Shown in pieces: positions 33,901-47,380 of a DNA stretch of 64,000 nucleotides. This stretch comes from Chelonoidis abingdonii (lineage: Eukaryota > Chordata > Testudines > Testudinidae): NCBI RefSeq assembly GCF_003597395.2, contig NC_133776.1, positions 34,228,155 to 34,292,154 of the forward strand, written 5' to 3'. Numbering within the stretch: the first letter of the stretch is position 1; each line of letters starts with the position of its first letter. The position numbers were made by a program, and so were the translations under genes. The notes beneath the pieces were generated by a model. The model had not been told where the DNA came from. It worked only from the letters and a program-made list of their open reading frames with translations, and did not search any database.

Positions 33901-34430
33901 AATGAGTATGTAAGTGTTTGTTGAAGTAGATATGCTAGCAATTCAGGGGATAGTTTCTTGTGCTCCCCCTGCTGGATAGCTTTCTGTATCTGGAGCAGCA
34001 AAAGTTTTCTAAAATCAACTTAATTGTGACTCTGTGAACAATTTATTTATATGAAAAGGAATATAAAGAAGTATATATCCTGAGTTTGAGTTGGAGATGC
34101 TATTGAAAGATTTAAGATTTAAAAGAAACAGATATTATCTCTTTAACTCTGCTCTTAAAAATGGTTTTATTGCAAAAGATATCTTAACCAAAGACAAGAT
34201 TCTTTAAAAAAAAAAAAATTACCTTTAAAGTATCCTGAGACAATAGATTCTTTCCATTTGATTAAAAATTCATGGAAGCTTTGAAGTTTGGAATAGAAAT
34301 GTCCCAGCAAGTCATCCTTTCCATCCCTTGTCACTATGGGATTTTTACTTCTATAATATTTCCTTAAGTTTTGTCTGGTTTTATAAGTCCTAAGTAATGT
34401 GGTTTCCATCTCTTCCTTTGGGAGACTCTC
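33901..34430. other. Intronic, nothing recognised
   Basis: AT-rich with an A-run at 34207-34218. No repeat boundary or exon seen. Confidence 0.4.
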
Positions 34431-34439
34431 TCATATGCT

Positions 34440-34625
34440 AATACATCTTGCTTGAGTTTTCCTGACACTTCAGCCTAATTTTTTTCTTAATTCCTTCCTG
34501 TTAGTTCTTACCTCTATGTACCACATTAAATAATTCCTATCCCCTCTTGACAGTAATGCTCTTCAAACATTTGTAGATTGCTATATTCCTTCCTAACAAA
34601 CTTTACTCTCTGTTCTGCACTAGTG
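34440..34625 (-). mobile_element. CR1-like LINE fragment
   Basis: Blocks taccacattaaataattcct and cttcaaacatttgtagattg resemble the antisense of the CR1 3' region. Very degraded. Confidence 0.38.
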
Positions 34626-37170
34626 CCACCCTCTTCTCCTCTGAGAACCCCCCCAGAATCTCCACTTGCACATGTCTCTCCAGCTCATCTGCTGGGGCTC
34701 TCCAGATGCTACACCTCCTCTTTCCTTGTGACTTGCTCCAGATGCAGCTTCGGAACCTCCTTGTCAGACAGAGCCTCTCACAACCAGAACTTTTCAGCTT
34801 TCCCAGGGAGTGCTGCTCAGGAGCCAGTGCGCTGTGCTGGGATGAGGAATCCTGTTCTATCTGCAGGGAATCCAGTGCATAGGCGAGACCTTCCCCTGCA
34901 ATGTCCTATTCCCTTCCTGGCCCCTGTGCCCCTGGACATGGGGCTTTGCCAGCTGAGCTGGCCATGCATGTGGGTGGTGGAGTGGCTTAGAAAATGACAT
35001 GTCAAGAGATAGACTATCCCTAGCCATCCTCTGCCTATGGTCATACTAATGCCTCTATGTAAATACGTTTTATTTACTGGCTGCACTACACAGCTCTGAA
35101 TGTTTCAATATCCTTCAGTCTGTTCTGATAGAAGATTTAAGATTTACTTTACCTTCACATCAGTGCCCTAATATATTCCATTCCTTGCTTCTGCTAGGAG
35201 GTGACATCCCTGATAAAAAGTCTTTAAGGAATTGTTTTAGGCCTGTGCTCATAATGGACAGATCATAATATTAAAAAAAAAATTTTTTTGGCCGTTCCCA
35301 ATTTTTTAATTGTTTGATGGTATTTTCTTAGATTTCTAGGCAGTTACTGAAGGTGTTCATGTTGCATTCATATGGCTACTCCGTCTGTTGTTTTTTATCT
35401 ATGCAGATAAGAGTAGACTGTACAATTAGATGACATCTTCAGTTTTGTTGTAAGACTGACTGTTGGCTCTCCGTGCATTCTCCAGTGTAGCATACGTTCC
35501 TGAGATCTTGTACCAGTTTTCTGGTGAACAACAGCACTATTAACTCACACGCTTTTTCAAAATTCCAGGCCATAAGTATTAACATCAATTTTTGTGGAGT
35601 TTTGTTCCTAGATGTGATGTTCATTGGTCCTTTTCTTTCCTTTTTGTTTCTTTGGCGGAGAACCTTTTTAGACCATTTCCAAGTGGTGTTTTAAGTGTGT
35701 CACTTTTTTATGCCATTTCAAAAACCATTGACTACTAACGTTGTGCAATTATTAAACAGCTAGCTCTCCCAAACTGTTGGATAGTGTTTCAGCCCATGTG
35801 TTACCCAGTTGATGGCTGGATGGTTTGAATATTATTGGGGACAGACCACTGAACTCTGGGTTCAAGTGTCACAACACTGTTATATTGACTTTGCCATCAT
35901 GCTAATTTTGACAATTTTATAGTAGTTTAGTTTTTTGTTAGACTTGCCAAATATATTTCACAAGGCATGGATATGGGTGGTATTGTTATGTGTAAAATTA
36001 ACAAGGTTATTTGAAAATTTGTTTTGTAATTCTTTAGGTGCAAATTCTGCTCTTCTGTTACAGAGTTGGAGTCGCCTGCCTGCAGTGAAACTGGTGCATT
36101 TTCGGCAGTGTTGAGGGGATAGGATATAGGGAGCACTTGGACAGAGTAAACAAATTATCCCCCACCCCACATACACAATTCTTTCAGTTATCGTAACCTT
36201 AGATATTCCTTGTAGCTGTAGTGGGATTTTTTTTAAGTTGGTATTGTCCCTTGAGGAATTGTGGGTATTACTGTAAAAATTACAGTCCTCTTTCTCATAT
36301 GGCATCTCAGCAGTTCCAAATGTTTGCAATAAATTATCTAATTGAATTCTTCTCAATTCCTATAAAGAGAGGCTAAAATTATTTAAGGACCAAATGTTAT
36401 GTCTCAGCTGTATAAATGGGTATTATGAACAGTTTGACAGTTTATATTCTATCAACTAGTAATCCTTCACTATCTGTTTCAAGCTACTCAGATAGCCCAT
36501 TGAAATCTATTCAAAACACTTCTTTGTATCATATGCAGGTCATTACACCATGAAATTATTTGGCTTCCAAGAATTGCATGATATAAACAAAAATTGCAGA
36601 TGTTGCATTGGCTTACATTTCTGTAATAAAAGATACTGAAGAAACTTGCCAGAAGTTTTGAGGTAACTGAATAATTGCAGAATATAGTGATGCTAAATTA
36701 TTTCATGTGTTCTTGTTCATCACAATTTTCCATTTTCATATGCTTTGATCTGAGAAAATTGCCTTACTTCTCTGTATATGGGAGTGATTTCTGATTATTT
36801 GTAAACCAGTATTTTGTTTTCCTTTGAAATATGTATCAATATCTAATACTATATGGCTTTGTTGAGCACTCCAAGGTCGAGATATAGTCAGATATTTTCT
36901 AGTTTTTTTAAACAGTGTTCTAGGATCGTCCACATTTTGCTTAATAAATAGGAACCGGTTGCTTTCTTAAACATATGAAAAAAACTTTCAAAAAGATGAC
37001 AAGTTCTGGTAGTAATATTGCAGCTTTGTAGGTGCACTGTGAGCAGGAGACCATCAACTTCAGAGGAAGGTTTAAGAAATCCCATAGTAAGCAGATGTGG
37101 GATAATCTGTCCTCTAAGGGAGTTTATCGTAACCCATAATAGTCAGAGACTGACTGAAAACTTTAAGAAT
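34626..37170. other. Intronic, nothing recognised
   Basis: A frame at 34578-34997 (+, 139 codons) has no domain or splice context. The rest is AT-rich without clear repeats. Confidence 0.4.
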
Positions 37171-37199
37171 GACATTTGACAGTTATTTTAATTTTTCTT

Positions 37200-37740
37200 T
37201 TTGTATTTATTTTTAAAACTCTGTATTTTTGTTATCCATATAAATGTTGAGTCTCTCTTTGAATCCATTTTTTGGCTTCAACAATATCACGTGGCAATAA
37301 GTTCCATTATTGAATTATATTTTATGTGAAAATATTTTGTTTTATAAGTTTTGCATTTGCTATCTTTCAATTTCATAACAAGTCCCCTTGATCTTGTATT
37401 ATGTGATGGGGAGAGTCGCATTTCCCTGTCTACGTTCTCTGTACCCTTTGTTATTTTTTATGTTGTTATCATATCCCTTCCCAAACCCTAATCAGTTTTA
37501 TCACTCTTCTGCATTTCCTCTAATGCTACGATATTCTTTTTGAGATGAAGTAACCAATATTGAAAACAATTTTCCAGGGGAGGGTGTACAATTGATTCAT
37601 GTAATGCATTATAATATTTTCTGTATTATTCTCCATCCCATTCCTTATGCACACTAACATTTTATCTGCTTTTTTGAGCAGAAGTCTCCATTGAGCTATC
37701 GACAATGATAGGTGAGTTGATACAGATATTTTAGAACCCA
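37200..37740 (-). mobile_element. CR1-like LINE fragment, minus strand
   Basis: Antisense CR1 blocks occur in order: tggcaataagttccatt, acaagtccccttgatcttgt, tgttatcatatccctt, ctgcatttcctctaatg and atgcacactaacattttatc. No open frame. Confidence 0.6.
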
Positions 37741-38370
37741 GTAACCTAGTTGGAGAGTATTGGTAATAGAAGCCTCTGTTTTTGGGTCAGTCTACCAAAA
37801 TGAAAGCCATTACATATAGATAGAAAAATGCTGCATTTGAGAAGGTTGTGGTTCCTTGTCCTAAAACCTCTTCTAATGGTAGTGTAGTATATAAGTACAT
37901 TCAACTTGTTAGAACTTACTCTTCTACTAGTAGATTTCCCACTAACTCTACGCCTTACAGAAGGTAAAATAACTTTATTCAATGTTCTCTCTCCCTAACT
38001 ACTGTACTTGTCGATTTACACTGTACAGTGATAACGTAAAAATTGAAAAAAGTGCCCTATGGTAGGAAACTCAGATCATATAGCTCTCCAACATGAGCAA
38101 GATTAAGCATAAATTATATTACTAAAAGAAAACTGTATGTGATATACTTCTTGAACAAGCTATTCCATAACAGTATAAGAGCACAGAAAATGCAAATCAC
38201 ATCAAAGTCTATGTCAGACTGTCTAGAGTGGCTCATGACTGTGAATGCCTACTTCAGTACAGACTGTCAAAAACAGGGCCAATACCCCAAACTGGTGGTA
38301 TGTTGTATAATTAGATTTCACCAAGCTAGCAACAAATGTGAACTCTTGTATCATTATACCAGTCTGTGAT
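37741..38370. other. Intronic, nothing recognised
   Basis: No repeat or exon could be supported. Confidence 0.4.
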
Positions 38371-39780
38371 ACAGCATGGCCAGAGGGCAGCATAAGAGTG
38401 TTAGCAGGGGGCCTTATTCCCTGCCAAGGGAGGAAGGTTTGCTTTAGATTAACTAGAACAGCTGTGGCCAGTTAGAGCAACTGACTCCAGTTAGAGCACC
38501 TGACTCCAGTCATGGGATATAAACCCCTGCTTCAGTCAGACAGGGGGTGGTAGTTGAAGGAGAAAGGTTGGATTGGAGCAGAGTGCAGATTGCAGAAGAG
38601 AAGAGTTTGTCCAGAGAGAAATAGAAGGTTTGGAGGAGTGCTGCGGTGGATTGGGAAGCCCAACAGAAACCCTAGGTAAGGGGCACCAGGCTTGTATAGA
38701 AGAGAGGCGAGAAGCCCTTCACAAGCTGACGGGTATGAGAGGGAAGTAACCCAGGGGAAGAAACCGCTAGTCAAGTGGTTCACCACAACCCCAAGGCCCC
38801 TGGGTTGGGACCTGGAGTAGAGGGCGGGCCCAGGTCCCTCCCTCTCCACTCCCCTCCTCCAAGGACACTAGGGGAGTGATTAAGAACTGGTTCAGAGGCA
38901 AGCAATATCACCCTGAACCTACCCCAGAGAAGAGAAAGCGTGAGACCCAGAGAACAGTACCGGCAATTTGCCACACAGTCACAGTCAGTCCCCTTACATC
39001 CTCCAGTCTATCTTGCCACCCAGACAAACTGGACTTAGTGATCAATGGTTATTTACACAAAAAATCACACTACATTCAGGTTGCTCCCAGTCCCAAGAAA
39101 CCAGTCACTTACTCCAGATCAATTGTACCCTAGAATTTACACCAAAAATGAGGTCTGTAGACAGTCCTGCAATGAACTAGCTAAAGGTTTATTAACTAGG
39201 AAAAGGAATAAGAGCGTTAGTTATTTACAGGGTAAAGCAAGCAAACATATGTACTCAAATGTTATCTAAATACCTAAGAATGACAGAGTTGGAGTGATCT
39301 GTCAATTCTAAGTGTCTTTCAGGGAGGACCCAGGAGGCAGCCCCAGGGGATCTCTGCCTTCAGTTTAGAGTCTCTGGCCTTGTCAGAGTTCATACAGCCA
39401 AAAAGATTGATATTTTTCCTGTGAACTTGTTTTATTTCCTTCATTCAGCTTCCAAGTCCACAGGATGAGCTTTCTTGCACATAGCATTTCCAAGGTGTGA
39501 TGGGCCCATTAACTAATCCTTTATACTGCAATATTCTTTAATGGCCCATCTGATTTTGATAGTCCTTCAGGATGGATGAGGGGAATGATTCCCGTGCCTG
39601 AGTTTACAAGCAAACATTTTCAAAGTTGTTATAAACCAAAATATACCTATTTTCTTATAGGTATATGGACATTACCAGTGAGATTAATGTATGCAGCAAT
39701 TTACAAGCATTTCATGGAGTCTAAACACGAAATACATTCTTATAAGACTAATATCTATTTTGAGCAAAACTAACATACAG
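38371..39780. mobile_element. LTR-retroelement-derived segment
   Basis: At 38371-38880 a promoter-like stretch has a gatataaacccctgcttcag TATA region after a degenerate direct repeat of ctgactccagttagagcac. From 38900 to 39780 blocks such as aaggtttattaactaggaaa and cattaccagtgagattaat recall a retroelement LTR/leader common in turtles. Boundaries and strand are uncertain and no gag or pol frame is present. Confidence 0.45.
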
Positions 39781-40079
39781 ATGAATTGGTCTGGTCTCCA
39801 GCTATGAGTTTGTTTTTAAATTATGTCTGCAGCCTGGGCAAGAGCTGTGTACATTAGGAAAAGTAATGCCTCCTTTGCTTTGAATCCATTTCTTCCACAA
39901 GTCAAGTGCAGTCTTTTATCCAGAAACACTCTTGCACATGAAAGATACCCATGTAGCCACGCTCTACATCTGGCTCATATTTTTCTTTAGCTCTCCCTTA
40001 CAGTAATAAGTGCCTTCTGATGTAAAATAAAAACAGGACTGTTGGCCTGAAGGAACAGCTGTGAGCTCTGTGGAAAAAA

Positions 40080-40300
40080 GTCTGTTGGTGAAAGTTCAAG
40101 ACTAGGATTCTGTTCTTGGCTTTGGCACTGACTTGGTTTGGGATACTGAGCAAGTCACTTTACCTACTGTGTCACGGTATTCCCATTTACAGATGGGGAA
40201 AAAACCCTGTCCTCATAAGAGTGTTGTGAGAACTAATTCTTCAATGTTTGTAAAGAGCTTCAAGAAACTTGGAAGAAACTACTGTATATAAAAGTGAATT
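40080..40300 (+). mobile_element. MIR-like CORE-SINE
   Basis: Blocks ggattctgttcttggctttg, gagcaagtcactttacctac, atttacagatggggaaaa and agtgttgtgagaac, followed by tgtttgtaaagagcttcaag and tgtatataaaag, follow the CORE-SINE consensus through its 3' part. Better preserved than the copy at 33690. Confidence 0.68.
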
Positions 40301-40829
40301 ATATTCATTATTTTGAAATGGTAGATTCTGAATTGTCAGAGTTTCTGATATCAATAATTGCCATTTCTAGTGTATTGTGGGGTAAAGGATACCTGGTCCA
40401 ACTGCACAATGTAACCAAATTTATCTTAGAAGAAATTAAATTACTAATCTCCAGTTTCTTCATAATGCATTGCAAAAATAACTTGTACATTAAATGATTT
40501 GAATACTTCATAGGGCTGATTGTTAGATGCAGCAAGGGTCTCAGATAGTTTGATTCTCACGTGTTTGCTGTGTTTTGGTCAACATCTCAGTTGCCAGCAT
40601 TAGGTTGTGATCTCAGTCTGTTGAGAAATAGGCATAGCTCCAGCAGATGCTTTGCAGGTGACCATTACTGACCTGTCTGTTTACCTGTGTGCCCTCCCCT
40701 GTTCTGGTGTCAAGTTGACCAGATGTCCCCACTCTCATTTAAAAGCTGCTGCTGCACCAGATTTTGCCTATTTGTTCCTGGATTTGAATATATCCCAGTT
40801 GCTGTGATATTACTCCAGAAGCCCTACAC

Positions 40830-43280
40830 CATGCTGCAAACAGTCACTTGGAGCTGTGCTGAGACTCTGAATCTCATTGCCATATGGGAGAAGAATTGGT
40901 GCAGGAAGCTTTTTGTAGCCAGCCACTGCAATAAAGGTCTGTTTGTGGATGTTGCTAAGCAGATGCCCAAGAAGGAGCACAACTAGGATGCCAGACAGCG
41001 CCGGATAAAGAGCAGGGATTGCCAGGAAATAACCCCATCAGGCGACATGTAACTGGTTTGTTTTTTGAAGAGCTGGATAGGATTTCACACAGTTACACAA
41101 CCACCAAACCCAGGAAGGTTGTGGCACGTGCTGTCTGCTCCCTTCACTCACCCAGTTCCCAAGAACAAACAGCAAGACTCACCATGGGATGAGCACAAGG
41201 AGGCCTGTGAAGAGATTTCCCCAGAACGCCAGGATCTCTTTGTGAGCAAGGACCCTGATGCTGGTTAGGAAGTATGTGAGATTGATTCCTATCCTGCCAT
41301 AGCTGAGCCCAGTTCCCAAGCAGCAACCCAGCCCGGGGCTGAGGACACAGATCCTATGGAGGGAACCTTGGCATGTAGCTATCATTAGAATTAGTTGTTG
41401 TGCTATACTGCAGTGCTAGCTTCTGTTCCAGGTGCCCGACAGCTGCCACCATTTTAAGAGGATATGAGCAGCAGCCTTTCTAAATCTCCCTTTGGGCCAT
41501 GCTGACTGATCAGTTTCCTGTACACATTTCCAGAATGGGAGACAATTGGCCCATGTTTCTGCCAAAGCCCCGACTATTGGCTGTTTTTAGGTCCAATATG
41601 AAGGGCACCTGCCCATCTAAATATTTTCCTTTCCCCTCCTGTCATCTGTTCTGGCTAGTGAATGCTCTCACAGTCCAGTTTTCCAGATCAGAATGGCAGC
41701 CAGCAGCATGGTGCAGCTGCGGCCTTTACCTCACCCCTTCTCTGGTGTCAGATTCAAGTAATGAAAACATTCATTTCTGCAAAATGCAACAGTTAATTGA
41801 GACAGCGGTTACAGGAAAAGAAGTTTGGTCAGGATTCTCAGCCTTCAGGAGGCAGACATGGACACTGCAAGACCACAGCTCCTTGTTGAAGTATAAAAAC
41901 ATTCATTCTTGCAGAGAAAGGGCTTTTTACCTTAGGGATGGCAAGGCTTATATAGAGAGAAGCTAGGTGCAATGAATGATTCATGCAATAATTACAGAAC
42001 CCTATCCATTTTTCTCTACACTTTCACCATGTCTGCAGAGGAGATAAAGCATAATCTAATAAGAAATTGCTCTATTTTTGTCCAGCCATAATGGGGGATA
42101 ACTGCATGGCATTTCCCCAATATAGCTCGCAGCTCTCTTGTACTTCTGTGTGAACCATCTTTGTGAAGAACTTCACAGTATATCTTGCTGGTCTGTTCTT
42201 TGCCTCTCTGAATAAGGCTGTTCTTTGCCTCCTAGTCACCCACTTCACTATAACATTATTCAGAGTCAGGACAGCTTAAATGGGCTATAGAAGGGATTAC
42301 TATCCAGCTTGACCCCACTAGCCCTGCTGACATCATATAAGCACCTCCAAGGTGCAGCAAAACTACAAAATCAAGCTGAGAACAATCCTCCTCCCCCAAA
42401 TCTTCAAGGCACAATGGCAAAGTAAAACCAGCTTATTTTGCACTGACAAAAATCCCAAGGCAGCCAGTTCACCTCCTTCACTGCTTACCATCTCTGAGGT
42501 TCCCTCAAGACTGGGAAGAATCTCAGGGAAGTAAAATCAGAAATACATTTAAAAATGCTATCACAGTCTCTTTAGAATATGAACAATAACCACTTGTGTC
42601 TTCTTTAATATTCCTGCAACCATGGCACTTGCAGTGGCCAGATCTTTAAGCGCAGGGCCCTTATCAACAGCTGAGTGGGAGAAAATGAAAAACTTGTGAT
42701 GAAATATTCACAGACTTCACTGCAGAGTCCTACAAATCCCTGAAAATAGTGGAGAGGTAGAGATGGTATTTGAAGATGGAGAGGAAAAGAGACAAGATCT
42801 CAGCAGTTGCCAGGGTAGTATCGATGTTGGAAAAGACAGTATTGAAGAAAACGGAGATGCATAGACAACTCCTGGAGGCAATGCAAAGCCAGAATGTCCA
42901 GTTGCAGCATATGTTGCTGTTACAGCAGCTGCTAATGTAGTCCTATAAATCAGCACCCAGACATGTTGTGCAACCCCTGGACAATACAGGCTAATGGGAA
43001 CAACAGCAACTTCTCCCTGTTATACACTTGCAGCAGTACTCCAGAGCCATTCCCTTCACAGGCCCAAGCTCACAGTATTGAGAATAGTTGCACCTGGGAG
43101 CCCAACTCTTCTGAGCCCTTTATCATTCCTGGTTAACTTCAAGCCTTGACACTCAACACCAGAAGGGCCACAAACAGATGAGGCAGAGGCATGATGTATA
43201 CTCGCCTGTGACTTTAAGCTCCCCCCAGGCCTCCTTGAGTTGAGCACTGCCTTGCACAGTTGCACTTTGATTTTTGTTGT
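40830..43280 (+). pseudogene. Harbinger Myb/SANT-like partner gene relic
   Basis: The frame at 40850-40985 gives WSCAETLNLIAIWEK, then SHCNKGLFVDVAKQM, the pattern of the Myb/SANT-like fold of transposon partner proteins (WTxxExxxLIxIW, then RNxxIFxxIAxxM). A piece at 41230-41385 gives KDPDAG, then a DSYPAIAEPSSQAATQPGA acidic/Ala-rich block. Near 42860-42935 an RQLLEAMQSQN/LQHMLLLQQ-type coiled coil appears. AATAAA lies at 43342. Interruptions suggest exons, decay or both. Confidence 0.58.
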
Positions 43281-43699
43281 TTTGCTATTGTTTTAATGAA
43301 AGGTATGTTTGTAGTTGTTACATAATAGATTGCTGTTTAATAATAAAAACCTTGACAATTTCATTCATAAGGAGTCTACAATTCATTTTACACAGAACAT
43401 CACTGAATATGAAATAATTCATGAGGTTTTACAAAGATGTCTAAGCAAAGACACATGGTAAAATAAGGGTTTCCCCAACATTGTATTTCTACCACCTGTA
43501 AATAATACAGAACTGCTCACAAGCCATTCCCCTTCTCACCCTCAATGGGTTAATATCTAGATGCACAGTGCACAGTTTCAGGCCTGACAGTCAAAATAAG
43601 AGCAGTAGGCATTACTGATATTATTACCCCAGGAGTTTCCATTTTCTGTTGGATTCTATTCTATTCAAACAACTGAGCAAGTCTCTGCATTTGAGCCTC

Positions 43700-44250
43700 C
43701 CACCTAGTGTCAAGGCTTTCTTGCTTATTTCTTACAAATATTGTACAAAATACAACTTGCTGCTATAATCTTTGGCTTGTTGTTTTTCTGCTGCTTCCAA
43801 CCTGTTCTACAAACAAGATCCCTTTCCTTTCAAATGGCCAAATACTCGCTCCATTACCATTTTGCAGCTACTGAGGTGGTGGTGGTTAAACAATTCCTGC
43901 CTTGTGTCCAGGCAGCCGTGAACAGCTTAATTAAACAGGGAAGCAGAGGATAAGCCAGGTCTCCCAAAATAACCAGTGCAATCTCCAGACCATAAATTAT
44001 CATAGTGTTTCTGGGGGGAAACCAGTCCTTTCTCCATAAAGGTAAATAGAGCTGAGTTCTGTATAGCATAGCTACAGAGCACTGTTGGGTCCATGCTGGC
44101 CAACAGCAATTTGAAAATAACATTAGCTCACCCAGAAAGGAAGTATGGTTGAAGACAGCAGAGACATGGGACTTCTTTAAAAAATTTGAACCTGCCTGGT
44201 GTTTGCCATGCATAGTGAGAGAAATTCAAGAATGCGCACTGCTTGGCAGC
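43700..44250 (-). pseudogene. Harbinger DDE transposase relic
   Basis: On the minus strand, GLEIALVILGDLAYPLLPCL (44005-43945) is a near-perfect match to the family's VILGDPAYPLLP block with its catalytic Asp. It is followed by MVMERVFGHLKGKGSCL and a stop (about 43858-43805), the counterpart of MVVENAFGRLKGRW. Upstream sequence is open but weakly matching. The stop and frame changes make it inactive. Confidence 0.78.
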
Positions 44251-44449
44251 AAAGCAAAGAACCATGGGATGTCTTCCAGGATCTAATACACAGCAAGCTG
44301 CTGATGTGTTTGCACGCTGTGCAAACTGAAAGATCGTATAGGCATCTTAATGCAGCTTGCGTATTGTGTGTTACCAGATGTTCATCAAAAAGATATGGAT
44401 TAGCCGCCCGACCAGACAAGCCCTTTGTTAAAAATAATGGAAATGGACA

Positions 44450-45580
44450 AATGACCTTTTATTTACGCTTTTTTGATGGCCTTAAAACGTGATATTTCCT
44501 AATCTTGCTGGTTCTGGGATGTAACTTTAGATTAGTAGCATTTATATGCTGCTTTAGTTACTTGTTTAATAAGTCATCTCATTATCTGGGAATACTGAAG
44601 TTTTTCTTTTTTTTATGCTACATTTGGAAATCAATAACAGTTTTCTTAACCATTTAAAATCATTAGGCCTTATGATTCTATGGGTGCCTAGTTTAATACT
44701 GAATTTTTCCTTTATTTGTTTTCTTTATATCGATAAACATTTTAAGCTTCCTATAACCTGCATTTTCACAGTTTATATCTATAAAATAACTGTATGGATA
44801 GATATGCAACTGGAATAAAGCAGCACTTCAACAATTCAGTAGTTGAGCAATTCATTCAGTTGGCAAGGTAGACAAAGGCCAGTAGGCCTCTGATTAATTT
44901 AGTTTTGTAATGTTCTTTTCCACTGGAAGTACACATAATAGCTCAGTAATCAATTTTTTTTTTTTTTTAGAGTTTTATAGGGATGATATGTTTATGAATA
45001 AGATCAATAAGAGTGAATTAGGTAAGACCAAGAGGATTGACTTGGACTGTGAAAATAAGGTAATTTTGAGTGACGGACTCCAGTGATTTCAGAGACTTTG
45101 CTGTAAGTGTCCCATGTATTGGTCACGAGGAACCAAATTGCCAGTTTGATTGAGAAGATTGTCAAGCAACTTCAAGAACAAGGCAAGGTGAAATAGAAAC
45201 CATGCTCTGTACCTAGAGGCTTTCCTCTATAGTAACAATCCATCTATCCTGTGTAGATTACTACTACTTGGAAAATTCAGAAGAATCTAACAAAGATGAA
45301 ATTGTGTTGACAAATGCAAATTGGAAGGAATAGTTTGGATCACATTTGCGTATTCTAATGAATTGTATGGACTCAGGAAAAAGATTCATATGTCATCGTA
45401 TGGCTTGTTGAAAACATCTCACTAGGCAGTGGTGCTCAAAAAATCCCAAATGATATTATGAATGATATATTTTAAACACTTTCTGTTTTATTATTTAACA
45501 CCATTGTATGAATCAATAGCATACTGTCCCCTGAAATTCACTTTTGATCACCTTCTCTTAAAAAAAGGGAGGGGGAGGGG
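44450..45580. other. Intronic; poly(T) run, otherwise nothing
   Basis: A T-run of 18 bases lies near 44953-44970. No exon or bounded repeat. Confidence 0.45.
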
Positions 45581-45589
45581 GAAGGCAGA

Positions 45590-46080
45590 AAGAAAATGAG
45601 TCCAGAGATGGGCAGCAGAAATGGTTGGAAGCATGCATGAGATTCCATATAAGGAGAGAGACTGGAAGGAATGAACAGTCTAGTTTCGAGGGGAAATGAA
45701 TAAGAGGGTACCTAATAAAGGTGCAAAATAATGAATGGTAATGAGAAGGCAAATCAAATGTTTTTATTTACCCACTCATAATACAAGAACAATGAAATTG
45801 TACTATGATAAATGGAAAACTGAAAAGGAATTTTTTTTTTTGTTTTAACTTAATGTATAATCAGCTTGTGGAATTCACTCCCACAAGACGTTACTGAGTC
45901 CAAAACGTTAGCAGGGTTCAAGGAAGAACTAGACTTTAATATGGATAATGAGAACATTTGCTGTTTCATTAAATAGGACAGTTTGAAGGAAGAATCAAAA
46001 AAGAGAGACACATAGCTACATGCTTCAGGACATAAGTCACTCGATAGGCCTAGGGAAAATATTGCTGTATTGGCAAGTTT
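45590..46080 (+). mobile_element. CR1 LINE 3' fragment
   Basis: Blocks gtccagagatgggcagcaga, gagattccatataagga, taagagggtacctaataaag, gtggaattcactcccacaag and cagggttcaaggaagaacta follow the end of CR1 ORF2 (compare 24048 onward). Frames are broken. Confidence 0.72.
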
Positions 46081-47151
46081 TCCCACAATTGTCTGCTACA
46101 AGGTTTCTTGCACTTGCTTCTAAAATATCTGGCAGTGTGTCCTGTCAGAGACAGCACAGTGAAGTAATTGGAACAGTGGTATGATCCATCATGGCAATTT
46201 TTATGTTCCTCATTTCTCTTATAATTTAGATAATCCAAATGTATATTCTGTACACATTTTTAGAATACCTAGTTTTAAGATATGAAGATCTAATTATTTA
46301 TGATATAAATTGAGCAAATCTGTAAAATTGTGTACAGATTGCGTCTGTTATTGTTTAAAGGTGTTGCCACTGTGCAGATTTCATTAGCTCAAATCAATAT
46401 CATGCTGAGCTCAGGAAAACTAGTAAATACATTTTACTAAAATGCAATTTGATGAATATAAAATTTGGTATTTTATTTTTCTTCTTCGTAGATAGCCATA
46501 TATTACCAATATTTGGGTAAAGGATCCCATACATTCTTTGTTAGATCTGTCAAGCTTTTTAAGTGTATTACTTATCTAGATACATGCATTGATCTTGAAA
46601 TGTATTTTCAGACATGGCCTAGATGAATACTACTACTAAAAAAGAAGTAAAGTTGACTGGCAGGAACTGTAGACACTCCTGGTTCCTAACTCTTTGCTAT
46701 GCCCCATAGAATGCACTAGAACCTTTTGACTGGAGGGAAGTTTTGTTTTCTGGTATTTATTGTCATGGTATGACATCAGGATGATGTTACAACATAGGGG
46801 CCTGATCCTGCAAACCTTGGGACTAGTCATGTGAGATTTACTCATTAGTAGTAAGAGTTTTCTGAATCAGGTCCTTGATCTTGCATTGTTAGTGATGTAG
46901 TATGGTGCATGATGACTGCATATGTGATAGTTGCAGAAAATGGTGCTGAGTCTTCTGTTTTGGGAAATTAATATGTTTAATTTAAGTAAGGAAACATTTA
47001 GATTTAATTTGCTTGACTATAATTGGACTTAAAATTTTGGCTGATTATGATCTCTTAAGTTCTAAAAAGGTGAAAAAAGATGATGGGGCAAATGATTTAG
47101 ATATTTCAGTGCATACTAAAGAATTTGAAAGGTCAAACAGTGTCTCTTTTG
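46081..47151. other. Intronic; traces of an old interspersed repeat near 46797-46880
   Basis: Near 46797 gggcctgatcctgcaaacct and later tgaatcaggtcc are the two ends of a degraded foldback repeat typical of amniotes. The rest shows nothing. Confidence 0.4.
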
Positions 47152-47159
47152 TCTTAAAG

Positions 47160-47380
47160 CAGGAGTTCTCAAACTGGGGGTCAGGACCCCTCTGGGGGGG
47201 TCACAAGGTTCTTACATGGGGGTTCGCGAGCTGTCAACCTCCACCCCAAACCCCGCTCTGCCTCCAGCATTTATAATGGTGTTAAATGTATAAAAAGTGT
47301 TTTTAATTTATAAGAAGGGGTTGCACTGGGAGGCTTTCTATGTGAAAGGGTTCACCAGTACAAAAGTTTGAGAATCACTG
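47160..47380. mobile_element. hAT-type MITE, complete, 221 bp
   Basis: The left end, caggagttctcaaactggg, and the right end, aaaagtttgagaatcactg, are inverted termini. Flanks tcttaaag (47152-47159) and tcttaagg (47381-47388) match at 7 of 8 bases. Confidence 0.85.

Larger units (their letters stand above)
40780..44420. mobile_element. PIF/Harbinger element B, old
   Basis: A Myb/SANT-like partner gene on + (about 40830-43280) and a transposase on - (about 43700-44250) converge, as in elements A and C. Both are broken by stops. Termini were not identified. It lies in DNER intron 1 if the gene model holds. Confidence 0.65.
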
